Assembly (NCBI GenBank): GCA_047602365.1 | Contig: JASGHM010000002.1 | Span: 2,232,001 to 2,296,000 of the forward strand | Direction: 5' to 3' | Source of the DNA: Piscinibacter sp047602365 | Lineage (GTDB): Bacteria; Pseudomonadota; Gammaproteobacteria; Burkholderiales; Burkholderiaceae_C | Length of the DNA stretch: 64,000 nt | Part shown: piece by piece, positions 27,301 to 35,728 of the stretch | How positions within the stretch are numbered: the stretch's first letter is position 1 | Layout: each line of letters opens with the position of its first letter | Notes under the pieces: model-generated | Seen by the model: only the letters and a program-made list of their open reading frames with translations | Told to the model about the DNA's origin: nothing | Databases searched by the model: none | Made by a program: the position numbers and the translations under genes

Positions 27301-29499
27301 CGACGTGCTGCTGTTGGCGTCGGTCACCGTCACCGTGTAGCTCGCGCTCGCACTGGCCGCGCTCGGCGTGCCAGTGATCTGTCCGGTCGAGGTGTTGAAG
27401 CTCAGGCCCGCCGGCAGCGCAGGTGACACCGCGAAGCTGTACGGCGTCGATCCGCCCGCCGCCGTCACCGGCGTGAAGGCCGTTGCGGCCGCACCCGCCG
27501 TCAGCGTCGTGCTCGCCACCGCCTGCGTGGTCGACAGCGCTGCGCCGATGCTCAGCGTGTAGCTGCGCGAACCGGTCGCACTGTTGGCGTCGGTCGCCGT
27601 CACCGTGAAGCTGCTGCTGCCCGCTGCGCTGGGCGTGCCCGTCAGGCTCCCACCCGCACCCAGGCTCATGCCTGCCGGCAGGCTGCCGCTGCTCACCGCG
27701 TAGCTGTACGGCGCTGTCCCGCCACTGGCGCTGAACGCCTGGCTGTAGGCCACGCCCGCCACGCCACCGCTCAGGCTGCTCGGCGCGACGGTGATGACGG
27801 CCGCAGCGTTGATTTGCAGCGTGAAGGTCTTGCTCGAGGTGCTGCTGTTGGCATCGGTCACCGTCACCGTGTAGCTGGCGCTCGCACTGGCCGCGCTCGG
27901 CGTGCCGGTGATCTGTCCGGTTGCCGTGTTGAAGCTCAGGCCCGCCGGCAGTGCCGGTGAGACCGCGAAGCTGTACGGCGTCGAACCGCCTGCCGCCGTC
28001 ACCGGGGTGAAGGCCGTCGCGGTCGCACCCGCCGTCAGCGTCGTGCTGGCCACCGCCTGCGTGGTCGACAGCGCCGCGCCCACCGTCAGGCTGAAGGTCT
28101 TGCTCGAGGTGCTGCTGTTGGCGTCGGTCACGGTCACCGTGTAGCTCGCGCTCGCACTGGCTGTGCTGGGCGTGCCGGTGATCTGGCCAGTTGCCGTGTT
28201 GAAGCTCAGGCCCGCCGGCAGCGCCGGCGAGACCGCGAAGCTGTACGGCGTCGAACCACCGGCCGCCGTCACCGGCGTGAAGGCCGTCGCCGCCGCACCC
28301 GCCGTCAGCGTCGTGCTGGCCACCGCCTGCGTGGTCGACAGCGCCGCGCCCACCGTCAGGCTGAAGGTCTTGCTCGAGGTGCTGCTGTTGGCGTCGGTCA
28401 CCGTCACCGTGTAGCTCGCGCTCGCGCTGGCGGCACTGGGCGTGCCGGTGACTTGGCCAGTCGAGGTATTGAAGCTCAGGCCCGCCGGCAGCGCCGGTGA
28501 CACCGCGAAGCTGTACGGCGTCGATCCGCCCGCCGCCGTCACCGGCGTGAAGGCCGTCGCGGCCACCCCTGCGGTCAGGGTCCGGCTCGCCACCGCCTGC
28601 GTGGTCGACAGCGCCGCGCCGATGCTCAGCGTGTAGCTGCGCGAACCGGTCGCACTGTTGGCGTCGGTCGCCGTCACGGTGAAGCTGCTGCTGCCCGCTG
28701 CGCTGGGCGTGCCCGTCAGGCTCCCACCCGCGCCCAGGCTCATGCCTGCCGGCAGGCTGCCGCTGCTCACCGCGTAGCTGTACGGCGCCGTGCCGCCGCT
28801 GGCGCTGAGCGCTTGGCTGTAGGCCACGCCCGCCACACCACCGCTCAGGCTGCTCGGCGAAACCGTCACCGTGACACCGCTGTTGATGGTCACCGAAAAG
28901 GTCTGCGTCCCGGTGGCGCCACCGCTGTCGACGGCGAGCACCGAGAAGCTGTAGCTGCCCGCGGTGGTCGGCGTGCCGCTGAGGGCGCCGCTCGATGACA
29001 GCGTCACCCCTGGTGGCAGCCCGCCCGACGACACCGAGTACGTGTACGGCACGCTGCCGCCCGTGGCGGTGATGCTGCCGCTGTAGGCCACGCCGACGCT
29101 GCCGCTGCTCATCGTGCTACTGACGGTGAGCGAACAGCCGCCGGCCGGCGCCGCGTTGACGATCAGCGTCAGGCCGGTCTTGCTGGCGGTGGCGCCGACG
29201 GCATCGGTGACGGTCACCGTTCCCAACGGGTAGGTGCCGTTCGAGCCGCAGGTGACCCCCGTCAGCAGGCCGCTGCTGCTGACGCTGATGCCGCTGGGCA
29301 GTGCGCCGGCGAAGCTGAAGCTGTACGGCGCCGTGCCACCCGAGGTGCTCAGGAAGACCGTGTTCGTGTACGACACGCCGCGGTCGATGTGCAGGTTGTT
29401 GTCCGAGGGTTGCGCGAGCGCGGCCCAGGCCGGCAAGGCTGTCAACGGCACCAGGACCGAGATCAGGAAGGACCGGAGGCAGCGCAAAATGTGGGTCAT
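24325..29499 (-). CDS. Large autotransporter with about 15 Ig-like repeats
   Basis: About 1724 residues from the ATG at 29499 (a 17-residue longer start exists). A signal peptide (residues 1-29) is followed by some 15 tandem Ig-like (He_PIG-type) domains of 84-91 residues with the pattern GG..PY.f.v....LPaGl.....G.i.GTP...g...ftv.vtDa.g. After ~residue 1390 comes a helical linker, then a ~285-residue C-terminal autotransporter beta-barrel starting near GLAGWVAGTVQHGR and ending in Phe (VQRSF), the outer-membrane assembly signal. It is probably a surface-exposed adhesin; the ligand is unknown. It lies between ureC and ureE, on the opposite strand. Confidence 0.88.
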   Translation of the reverse strand: MTHILRCLRSFLISVLVPLTALPAWAALAQPSDNNLHIDRGVSYTNTVFLSTSGGTAPYSFSFAGALPSGISVSSSGLLTGVTCGSNGTYPLGTVTVTDAVGATASKTGLTLIVNAAPAGGCSLTVSSTMSSGSVGVAYSGSITATGGSVPYTYSVSSGGLPPGVTLSSSGALSGTPTTAGSYSFSVLAVDSGGATGTQTFSVTINSGVTVTVSPSSLSGGVAGVAYSQALSASGGTAPYSYAVSSGSLPAGMSLGAGGSLTGTPSAAGSSSFTVTATDANSATGSRSYTLSIGAALSTTQAVASRTLTAGVAATAFTPVTAAGGSTPYSFAVSPALPAGLSFNTSTGQVTGTPSAASASASYTVTVTDANSSTSSKTFSLTVGAALSTTQAVASTTLTAGAAATAFTPVTAAGGSTPYSFAVSPALPAGLSFNTATGQITGTPSTASASASYTVTVTDANSSTSSKTFSLTVGAALSTTQAVASTTLTAGATATAFTPVTAAGGSTPYSFAVSPALPAGLSFNTATGQITGTPSAASASASYTVTVTDANSSTSSKTFTLQINAAAVITVAPSSLSGGVAGVAYSQAFSASGGTAPYSYAVSSGSLPAGMSLGAGGSLTGTPSAAGSSSFTVTATDANSATGSRSYTLSIGAALSTTQAVASTTLTAGAAATAFTPVTAAGGSTPYSFAVSPALPAGLSFNTSTGQITGTPSAASASASYTVTVTDANSSTSSKTFTLQVNAAAVITVSPSSLSGGVAGVAYSQALSASGGTAPYSYAVSSGSLPAGMSLGAGGSLSGTPSAAGSSSFTVTATDANSATGSRSYTLSIGAALSSTQAVASTTLTAGTAATAFTPVTAAGGSTPHAFAISPALPAGLSFNTSTGQITGTPSAASASTSYTVTVTDGNGSSSSKTFTLLVNAAAVITVSPGSLNAGVAGVAYSRTLSASGGTAPYVFSVSAGSLPAGLAIGAGGSLSGTPTGAGSSSFTVTVTDANGASAARSYTLAIGPALSTTQAVATRSLTAGTAVTAFTPVTAAGGSAPYVFAVAPALPAGLSLAAGSGQISGTPTAGLATTSFTVTVTDANGSTSAKTFTMSVGAALATVQAVSTQTAVAGEALASFTPVTAAGGTLPHLFAISPALPAGLSFSTTNGTISGTPRATVSATTFTVTVTDAQGAVSTKTFRLEVRPGLSAQTQVDNTVAKIDSPVGAFTPVVASGGISPYAFSVEPALPAGLSMNAATGEVSGTPTQTTTMTDYAVTIADASGGRVKRRFRLATTAVAVLDVQPRTIDLGPAALPVRVTLVASGGTAPYGFTLASGTWPAGLAMDAQGHISGRARRAGTASVTVRVTDANGATVTAVLALSVGARPDPTTDATVNGLQVAEAEALKRFGSAQLRNMLERLDDERDCLPEMDVRARLGADWRKAATEAKPATPNAPVAPVAKDCAQGLAGWVAGTVQHGRINGSTTAGDTRFSTPGLTLGWDSAITPELRAGFAVGHASDRSRIGDAAGQLDASAESVAAYATWRTPLGLRVSAALGHANTTLSTSRAISGDTPSADGQRTVKQSFAALSGSARFDLGAWHLRPQLVLEHQDARLGAYAEGGDALLALAYDEARLRSNEIRGGMRLSFDWPLGAWALEPAVQIEWRRRSQGDLTQTLRYADDLAGTSYTLSTRDPAVEQGQIGLGLRARSADGWAAGVELRSSLGGGAARTSSFSASVQRSF
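26734..28875 (-). repeat. Near-identical tandem Ig-domain repeats within the autotransporter
   Basis: Two module types alternate. Type A (87 codons, SLSGGVAGVAYSQALSASGG) occurs at about 28615-28875, 27541-27801 and 27007-27267. Type B (90-91 codons, TAGAAATAFTPVTAAGG) occurs at about 28345-28614, 28075-28344, 27802-28074, 27268-27540 and 26734-27006. Protein identity between copies is above 90 percent for most pairs by eye and the DNA is also nearly identical. Flanking modules are more diverged. The A+B pair forms a higher-order unit of about 534 bp. The array should be prone to copy-number change. Confidence 0.9.
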
Positions 29500-29544
29500 G
29501 GCGTCGACGAGTTGAGGCAGCCGGCAAGCTGCATTCAGCGGATT

Positions 29545-29627
29545 CGGCAAACTTGTTATCGACGATCATTTGAATCACTTTAGGCCGCCAGATTGCCAAC
29601 AATTGATCATTTATTGCCAACATCATC
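29545..29627. promoter_or_regulatory. AT-rich divergent control region between autotransporter and ureE
   Basis: This short stretch is clearly richer in A/T than its surroundings. It contains two direct repeats: ATTGCCAAC at 29592-29600 and 29613-29621 (21 bp apart, two helical turns), and GATCATTT at 29564-29571 and 29605-29612. It lies between divergent starts, so it probably holds operators or promoters for one or both genes. No clear ribosome site precedes the ureE ATG. Confidence 0.45.
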
Positions 29628-30233
29628 ATGCTGACGATCAACAAGCTCATTCCCGGCGGCCGTGGCCTGGCCGCCGTCCTGCTCAAGCGCGCCCCCACGG
29701 TCGAACTCGACTGGGACGTGCGCCAGAAGAGCCGCTTCGATGCCACCGACTCGAGCGGCCGCGCGATCGGCGTGTTTCTGCCGCGGGGCACGGTGGTGCG
29801 CGGCGGCGACGTGCTGGTCGCCGAAGACGGCTCGCTGGTGCGAGCGCTCGCCGCCGCGCAACCGGTGCTGCGGGTCACCCACTGCGCGCAGCACGGCACC
29901 CCGTTCGACCTGCTGCGCGCCGCCTACCACCTGGGCAACCGCCATGTGCAGCTCGAGCTGCAGCCCGACCACCTGAAGCTCGAGCCCGACCACGTGCTGG
30001 CCGACCTGCTGCGCCAGATGCACCTGATCGTCGGCGAGTCGAACGAGGCCTTCGAGCCGGAGTCCGGGGCCTATGCGGCGGCCACGCACGGCCACGGCCA
30101 CGATCACGGCCATGACCATTCGCACTCGCCGGCGCCCGCCGTGATCAAGGTGCATGACCATGGCCATGTGCACGGCCCCGGCTGCGGACACGACCACGGC
30201 CATGGCGGACACCACCACGGGCATGACCACTGA
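29628..30233 (+). CDS. ureE: Urease nickel metallochaperone UreE with His-rich tail
   Basis: 201 residues. The N-terminal peptide-binding domain is followed by the metal-binding domain with the conserved AYHLGNRH (His101) and DHVLADLLRQMHL. The C-terminal ~50 residues are a nickel-binding tail with about nineteen His, mostly in GH/DH repeats plus one GCGH. UreE dimers hand Ni(II) to UreG. The tail is at the long end for the family and suggests nickel storage as well as delivery. The stop overlaps ureF by 11 bp. Confidence 0.97.
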   Translation: MLTINKLIPGGRGLAAVLLKRAPTVELDWDVRQKSRFDATDSSGRAIGVFLPRGTVVRGGDVLVAEDGSLVRALAAAQPVLRVTHCAQHGTPFDLLRAAYHLGNRHVQLELQPDHLKLEPDHVLADLLRQMHLIVGESNEAFEPESGAYAAATHGHGHDHGHDHSHSPAPAVIKVHDHGHVHGPGCGHDHGHGGHHHGHDH

Positions 30234-30918
30234 AGCGGTGGCGCCGTCGGCGCTGTTGCAGCTGATGTGGCTGGCCTCGCCGGCCCTGCCGGTCGGCGGC
30301 TTCAGCTACTCGGAAGTGCTGGAGTCGGCCGTCGACTCGGGCCGTGTCACCGGCGAGGCCGATGCCGCGCGCTGGCTGAGCGACCAGTTGCAGCTCGCGC
30401 TGGGCCGCAGCGACCTGGCCGTCGTCGCCCAGGCCTTCGCAGCGTGGCAGCGTGGCGATGCCGGGCGCGCGCAGGTGCTCAACGACTGGGTACTGGTCAC
30501 GCGCGAATCGCGCGAGCTGCGCGCGCAGACCGAGCAGATGGGCCGCTCGCTGGTCGAGTGGCTGAAGAACCGCGGCGCGGTCGATGCGCGTGTGGCGCAG
30601 CTGGCCGCGCTGCCGCCGGCGCCGAGCTGGCCGGTGGCCTTCGCGCTCGCCGCAGCGCAGACCGGCGCGCCGCTGCGCGAGTCCCTGCTGAGCTTCGCCT
30701 TCGGCTGGGCGGAGAACATGGTGCAGGCGGCGTTGAAGGCCGTGCCGCTGGGCCAGAGTGCCGGGCAGCGCATCCTCGCCGCGCTGGTCGAGGCGATCCC
30801 GCCGGCGCTGGACCGCGCCATCGTGCTGGGCGACGACGATCGCCAGGCCTTCGCGCCGATGCTGGCCATCCTGTCGGCGCAGCACGAGACGCAGTACTCG
30901 CGCCTGTTCCGCTCCTGA
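30223..30918 (+). CDS. ureF: Urease accessory protein UreF
   Basis: 231 residues from the ATG at 30223 (MTTEAVAPSALLQLMWLASPALPVGGFSYSEVLE); another ATG at 30202 is possible and neither has a clear ribosome site. UreF is the all-helical protein that gates the nickel tunnel and activates the UreG GTPase in the UreDFG complex. Hallmarks are the LPVGGFSYS motif and the C-terminal region ending HETQYSRLFRS. It overlaps ureE. ureG, its usual next neighbour, is displaced by about 5 kb, and a two-component operon starts 22 bp downstream instead. Confidence 0.96.
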   Translation: MTTEAVAPSALLQLMWLASPALPVGGFSYSEVLESAVDSGRVTGEADAARWLSDQLQLALGRSDLAVVAQAFAAWQRGDAGRAQVLNDWVLVTRESRELRAQTEQMGRSLVEWLKNRGAVDARVAQLAALPPAPSWPVAFALAAAQTGAPLRESLLSFAFGWAENMVQAALKAVPLGQSAGQRILAALVEAIPPALDRAIVLGDDDRQAFAPMLAILSAQHETQYSRLFRS

Positions 30919-30940
30919 AGCGCAGGCTGCGCACAGCGCG

Positions 30941-31642
30941 ATGACACGCTGCCTGCTGGTCGACGACGACGCCGAGATCCGGGCGCTGCTGCCAGGCTAT
31001 CTCGACGGCTTCGGCTTCAGCGTCAGCGCCGTCGAGGATGGACGTGCCCTGCGCCGCGAACTGGCGGCTTCGCAGCCCGAGATCGTGCTGCTCGACCTGA
31101 TGCTGCCCGGCGAGGACGGCCTGTCGCTGTGCCAGTGGCTGAAGCGCCAGCACCCCACCCTGCCGGTGATCATGCTGACAGCGCAGGGTGACCCGATGTC
31201 ACGCGTGCTCGGTCTCGAACTGGGCGCCGACGACTACCTGCCCAAGCCCTTCGAGCCGCGCGAGCTGGTGGCGCGCATCAAGGCGGTGCTGCGCCGCGGC
31301 GGGCCCGCTGCCGGCGCCCCGCCCGGCGCGCGCCTGCGCTTCGAGGGCTGGCACTTCGACCGCCTGCGCCGCGAGCTGATGTCTGCCGACGGCACGGTGC
31401 TGGCCCTGTCGGCCGCCGAGTTCAGGCTGCTCTCGGCCTTCGTCGACCATGCCGGCATGGTGCTGTCGCGAGCGCGGCTGGTCGAGCTGACCAGCGTTCG
31501 CGGTGCCGAGGTCAGCGCACGCAGCATCGACCTGGCGGTGTCGCGGCTGCGCGCCAAGCTCGGCGACGCGCGTAACGGCCAGCCGCTGGTGCGCACGCTG
31601 CGCGGTGAAGGCTATCTGTTCGACGCAAGGGTGGACACATGA
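30941..31642 (+). CDS. OmpR-family response regulator
   Basis: 233 residues from the ATG at 30941. The receiver domain has the acidic pair VDDD, phospho-Asp 52 (VLLDLMLPGEDG), the MLTAQ Thr and LPKPFEPREL Lys. The winged-helix DNA-binding domain (residues ~130-230) contains SAAEFRLLSAFVDHAGMVLSRARLVELT and ARSIDLAVSRLRAKLGD...VRTLRGEGYLF. It follows ureF by 22 bp and overlaps the kinase gene by ATGA, so it may be co-transcribed with the ureEF genes. Its regulon is unknown; candidates are the dioxygenase-like genes just downstream. Confidence 0.93.
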   Translation: MTRCLLVDDDAEIRALLPGYLDGFGFSVSAVEDGRALRRELAASQPEIVLLDLMLPGEDGLSLCQWLKRQHPTLPVIMLTAQGDPMSRVLGLELGADDYLPKPFEPRELVARIKAVLRRGGPAAGAPPGARLRFEGWHFDRLRRELMSADGTVLALSAAEFRLLSAFVDHAGMVLSRARLVELTSVRGAEVSARSIDLAVSRLRAKLGDARNGQPLVRTLRGEGYLFDARVDT

Positions 31643-32754
31643 ACTGGCGCCGCTTCGACACCCTCTTCGTGCGCCTGTTCCTGCTGATGTGGGTGACGCT
31701 GGTGGGCAGCCACCTGATCGCCTGGTCCGTTGCCGCGCCCTCGCCCGGGATGGGCCACCCGGCGCAGGTCGTGCCGGACGATCCGCCGCCGTGGAGCGGG
31801 CCGCAGGGCCCCGGTCAGGGCCCGCCCCCCGGGCCGCCGCGAGAGCGACCGCTGCCCCCCCTGGCGACGCTGCCGCCGGCCGACCTGCCCGCGGGTACGC
31901 AATGGACCGACTACCTGCTGCGCATGGCGGTGATCGCGCTCGGTGCCGCGCTCGGCGCGCGCTGGCTCGCCGCGCCGATGCGGCGGCTGTCGAAGGCGTC
32001 GGCCGGGCTTTCCGACGCCCTGGCGCGGGGTCGCAAGCCGGACGAGCTCGACGTCGACCACGGCACGAACGAGGTGCGCGCGACGGCGCGCGTGTTCAAC
32101 ACCATGGCCGCGCGCCTGCAGCAGCAGTTCGATGCGCGCAGCCTGGAGATGGCTGCGCTGTCGCACGACCTGCGCACGCCACTGACCCGGCTGCGCCTGC
32201 GCCTGGAGCGCCTGCCGGAGGATCTGGCCGGCGCCGCCGTGGCCGACGTGCGCGAGATGGACGACATGATCGACGCCACGCTGGAAGTGATGCGCGAGCA
32301 GCGTGACGATGCACCGCGGCGTGTGATCGATGCCGTGGCCCTGCTGCAGGCGCTGGCCGACGACCATGCCGAGTTGGGTCACGAGGTCTCCCTCGACGAC
32401 GGGCTGACGCCGGCGCGTGTGCACGCCCACCCGGCCGCCATGCGCCGCGTGCTGGGCAACCTGATCGGCAACGCGCTGCGCTACGGTCGATGTGCACGCA
32501 TCGGGCTGACGGTGCGTGATGGGCAGGTCGAGATCCACGTCGACGACGACGGCCCCGGCCTGCCACCGGAGCGCATCGAGCAGGCCTTCGCGCCCTGGGT
32601 GCGCCTGGCTGGCGATGCGGGCCGCAGCGACCACGGCCACGGCCTCGGGCTGGCCATCGCGCGCGACCTCGCCGAACGCGACGGCGGCACGCTCTCGCTG
32701 GCCAACCGACCCGAGGGTGGGCTGCGCGCCACGCTGCGGTTGCCCGCCGCCTGA
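31639..32754 (+). CDS. EnvZ-like sensor histidine kinase
   Basis: 371 residues. Two membrane helices (~11-32 and ~90-112) enclose a short, strikingly Pro/Gly-rich periplasmic segment (residues ~35-88, including GPGQGPPPGPPRERPLPP). A HAMP-like region follows, then HisKA with phospho-His 176 (ALSHDLRTPLTRLRLRLERL) and the ATPase domain (NLIGNALRYG, VDDDGPGLPP, HGHGLGLAIARDLAERDGG). The partner is the regulator whose stop overlaps its start. The small Pro-rich loop leaves little room for a folded ligand domain, so the signal may be membrane- or envelope-related. Confidence 0.93.
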   Translation: MNWRRFDTLFVRLFLLMWVTLVGSHLIAWSVAAPSPGMGHPAQVVPDDPPPWSGPQGPGQGPPPGPPRERPLPPLATLPPADLPAGTQWTDYLLRMAVIALGAALGARWLAAPMRRLSKASAGLSDALARGRKPDELDVDHGTNEVRATARVFNTMAARLQQQFDARSLEMAALSHDLRTPLTRLRLRLERLPEDLAGAAVADVREMDDMIDATLEVMREQRDDAPRRVIDAVALLQALADDHAELGHEVSLDDGLTPARVHAHPAAMRRVLGNLIGNALRYGRCARIGLTVRDGQVEIHVDDDGPGLPPERIEQAFAPWVRLAGDAGRSDHGHGLGLAIARDLAERDGGTLSLANRPEGGLRATLRLPAA

Positions 32755-32871
32755 GCGAATCCCGCCGGGCGGCGGGACCGGAAACGATTGTGTCGGCGCC
32801 GACACCTGGGGCACGTGCTCGCGCAACAGCGCGGCGTCACGATCCGGTGCATCGAGACAAGGAGCGACACG

Positions 32872-33756
32872 ATGCACCCCCACCCCCACGACGCCGGCCT
32901 GGCCCACGACCTCGACCTGCTGATGCGGCGCGCCGCCGACCGTCGTCGTGCACTGCGCTGGCTGACGGTGGCCGGCACGCTGCCGGTGGCGTTGATCGGC
33001 TGCGGCGGAGGCGGTGACGAGGCAGGCAGCACCACGAGCAGCAGTTCGGGCAGCAGTTCGGGCAGTTCCAGCGGATCGTCGAGCTCGGGCTCGTCGACCA
33101 GCAGCTGTTCCGTGATCCCCAGCGAAACTGCAGGCCCCTACCCTGGCGACGGCACGAACACCAACAGCAGCAGCATCGTCAACGCGCTGACGCTGTCGGG
33201 CATCGTGCGCAGCGACATCCGCACCAGCGTGGCCGGCGCCAGTGGCACCGCCGAAGGCGTGCCGCTGACCGTGACGCTGAAGCTGGTGAACACCGGTGCG
33301 TCCTGCGCCAGCCTCGAGGGTTACGCGATCTACCTGTGGCACTGCACCCGCGAGGGCGGCTACTCGCTGTATTCGAGCGGTGTGACCGACGAGAACTTCC
33401 TGCGCGGCGTGCAGGTCACCGATGCCGACGGCGAGGTGACGTTCACGACGGTCTTCCCCGGCTGCTACAGCGGCCGCTGGCCGCACATGCATTTCGAGAT
33501 CTACCCCAGCCTGGCCAGCGCGACCAGCGGCAGCAACGACGTCAAGACCTCGCAGCTGGCGTTGCCGGCGACCGCCTGCAACCAGGTCTACGGCACGGCC
33601 AGCGGCTACTCGACGAGCGTGTCCAACTTCGCGGCGATCTCGCTGTCCAGCGACAACGTGTTCAGCGACGACAGCGCGGCCACCCAGCTCGCGACGGTGA
33701 GCGGCGACGTCGCCAGCGGCTTCGCGGCCACGCTGACCGTCGGCATCTCGGCCTGA
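32872..33756 (+). CDS. Exported lipoprotein with intradiol ring-cleavage dioxygenase domain
   Basis: 294 residues; AAGGAG at 32859-32864 supports the ATG at 32872. The N-terminus has RRRALRWLTVAGTLPVALIGC, combining a twin-arginine-like patch with a lipobox Cys, then a Ser/Gly-rich linker (residues ~55-80). The C-terminal ~190 residues match the protocatechuate/catechol intradiol dioxygenase fold: PSETAGPYPGDG, GYAIYLWHC and the Fe(III) ligand region CYSGRWPHMHFEIY (Tyr, His, His). It probably oxidises catecholic compounds outside the cytoplasm, though activity is inferred. A related but frame-disrupted gene follows 12 bp downstream. Confidence 0.85.
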   Translation: MHPHPHDAGLAHDLDLLMRRAADRRRALRWLTVAGTLPVALIGCGGGGDEAGSTTSSSSGSSSGSSSGSSSSGSSTSSCSVIPSETAGPYPGDGTNTNSSSIVNALTLSGIVRSDIRTSVAGASGTAEGVPLTVTLKLVNTGASCASLEGYAIYLWHCTREGGYSLYSSGVTDENFLRGVQVTDADGEVTFTTVFPGCYSGRWPHMHFEIYPSLASATSGSNDVKTSQLALPATACNQVYGTASGYSTSVSNFAAISLSSDNVFSDDSAATQLATVSGDVASGFAATLTVGISA

Positions 33757-33768
33757 GCCGGTGCGAAC

Positions 33769-35696
33769 ATGAGCGACACGCTGCGCCTGCCCACCGCCCG
33801 CCGCCACGCGCTGGGCGCCCTTACCGCGCTGACCCTGGCCGCCTGTGGCGGCAGCGGCAGCAGCGACAGTTCGGCATCGGGCAATGCCACGCACGCTGGC
33901 CGGGCTCAGTCTGTCGGCCTCGGGCCTGAGCCCGGAGTTCTCCGCCGCCACCACGAGCTACACGCTGGCGGTGCCCTACGCGAGCGCGTCGCTGACCGTC
34001 ACGCCCACCGCCGCTGCCGACGGCGCCTCGATCCAGGTCAACGGCAGCGCCGTGACCAGCGGCGCCAGCAGTGCGGCGATTGCGCTCGCGGTGGGCAGCA
34101 ACACGCTGTCGATCGTCGTCACCTCCTCCGATGGCGGCAGCACGCGCACCTACACCGTGGTGGTGACGCGCGCCGCCGCCACCGCCTCGTCGGATGCCAC
34201 GCTGGAGGCACTGGCCCTCTCGGCCGGCACGCTGAACCCTTCGTTCGCCCCGGGCACGCTCGGCTACAGCGCGGCAGTGACCCATGCGACGGAGAGCGTG
34301 ACGCTGACCCCGCTGGCTGCGAGCACGGCCGCCTCGGTGCGCGTGAACGGCAGCGTGGTGGCCCGCGGCAGCGCCTCGTCGGCCATCGCGCTGCCGGTGG
34401 GCAGCAGCACGATCAGCGTGGTGGTGACGGCCGAGGATGGCGTCAGCACGGCCAGCTACGCTGTCGTGGTGACGCGTGCAGCAGCCAGTGTCTCGGCCGA
34501 CGCCACGCTGACCGGCCTGGTGCTGTCCAGCGGCACGCTGAGCCCGGTCTTCGCCTCGGGCACGACCACCTACACCGCGACCGTCGCCAATGCCGTGGCC
34601 GCGCTGAGTGTCACCGCGACGGCCAGTTCGGCCAGCGCGACGCTCACTGTCAACGGCACCGCCGTCGCCAATGGCAGCAGCTCCGGAGCCATCGCACTCG
34701 GCGATCGGCACCAACACGATCACCATCGTGGTGACGGCGCAGGACGGCAGCACGACCCTGACCACCACCCTCGTGGCGACGCGCGCCTCGGCCGGCGTGT
34801 CCAGCGACGCCAGCCTGGCTTCGCTGGTGCTGTCGCAGGGCGGCCTGTCGCCGGCCTTCGCTGCGTCGACCACGGCCTACAGCGTGTCGGTGGCGAACAC
34901 CGTCACCGCGATCACGGTCACCCCCGGCACGACGGCCAGCACGGCAACGGTGCGAATCAACGGAGCCAGCGTGGCCAGCGGCAGCGCCTCGGCGGCGATC
35001 GCGCTGGCCGTGGGCACGACGACGGTTTCTGTGGTGGTGAGCGCCGAAGACGGTGTCACCACGCGGACCTACACGATCACCGTCGGCCGCGCCAGCATCG
35101 GCAGCTGCACGATCACGCCTCAGGAGACCCAGGGCCCCTACCCGTTGCTGGCGATCCTGTCGAACTCGGCGATGGTGCGCAGCGACATCACCGAGGGCAA
35201 GACCGGCGTGCCGCTGCGCCTGACGCTGACACTGCAGGACCTCGGTGACGGCTGCACGCCGGTGGCCGGCGCCGCGGTCTACATCTGGCACTGCGACAAG
35301 GACGGCCTGTACTCCGGCTACAGCAATGCACAGAACGCCGGCCAGGCCGGTCTGACCTACCTGCGCGGCATCCAGGTCAGCGACGCCAACGGGCAGGTGC
35401 ACTTCACCACCATCTACCCGGGCTGGTACGCCGGACGCATCACCCACGTGCACTTCCAGGTCTACCTGAACGACAACCTGGCGGTGACGGCCACCGCGAC
35501 CTCGCAGCTGGCCTTTCCGCCCGCGGTGACGAGCGCGGTCTACGACTCCGCGCTGTACACCAAGGGCCAGAACAGTTCGGTGACCGGTTTCGCGTCGGAC
35601 AACGTGTTCAGCGACGGCACGGCCTACCAGCTGGTCAGCATCAGCGGCGACACCAGCCTCGGCTACGACGCGAGCCTCACGGTGACCCTCGCCTGA
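33769..35696 (+). pseudogene. Cadherin-like repeat / intradiol dioxygenase lipoprotein, two apparent frameshifts
   Basis: Three frames together encode about 640 residues. First, a lipoprotein signal (MSDTLRLPTARRHALGALTALTLAAC) starting at 33769. Then four ~93-residue cadherin-like beta-sandwich repeats (PF12733-type; for example LSLSASGLSPEFSAATTSY, VNGSAVTSG and EDGVSTASYAVVVTRAA). Last, an intradiol dioxygenase domain (ETQGPYP, AAVYIWHCDKDG, GWYAGRITHVHFQVY) ending at 35696. The first break is an ACGC duplication at 33889-33896 (repeat consensus GCC-ACG-CTG), the second an extra G at 34700-34701 (consensus CTC-GCG-ATC-GGC). Real decay and sequence error are both possible. Iron ligands are intact in the third part. 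Confidence 0.8.
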
Positions 35697-35728
35697 CCCT
35701 CTTGCCCCGGCCCGAAGGAGAAGAGCCC

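Noticed and set aside
26734..28875. Regular repeats as a possible CRISPR array
   Set aside because: Units are 87-91 codons, in frame, without unique spacers; they encode protein domains.
29545..29627. Insertion-sequence ends or target duplication flanking the autotransporter
   Set aside because: The short direct repeats are both on one side of the gene and no matching copy is seen at 24318-24325.
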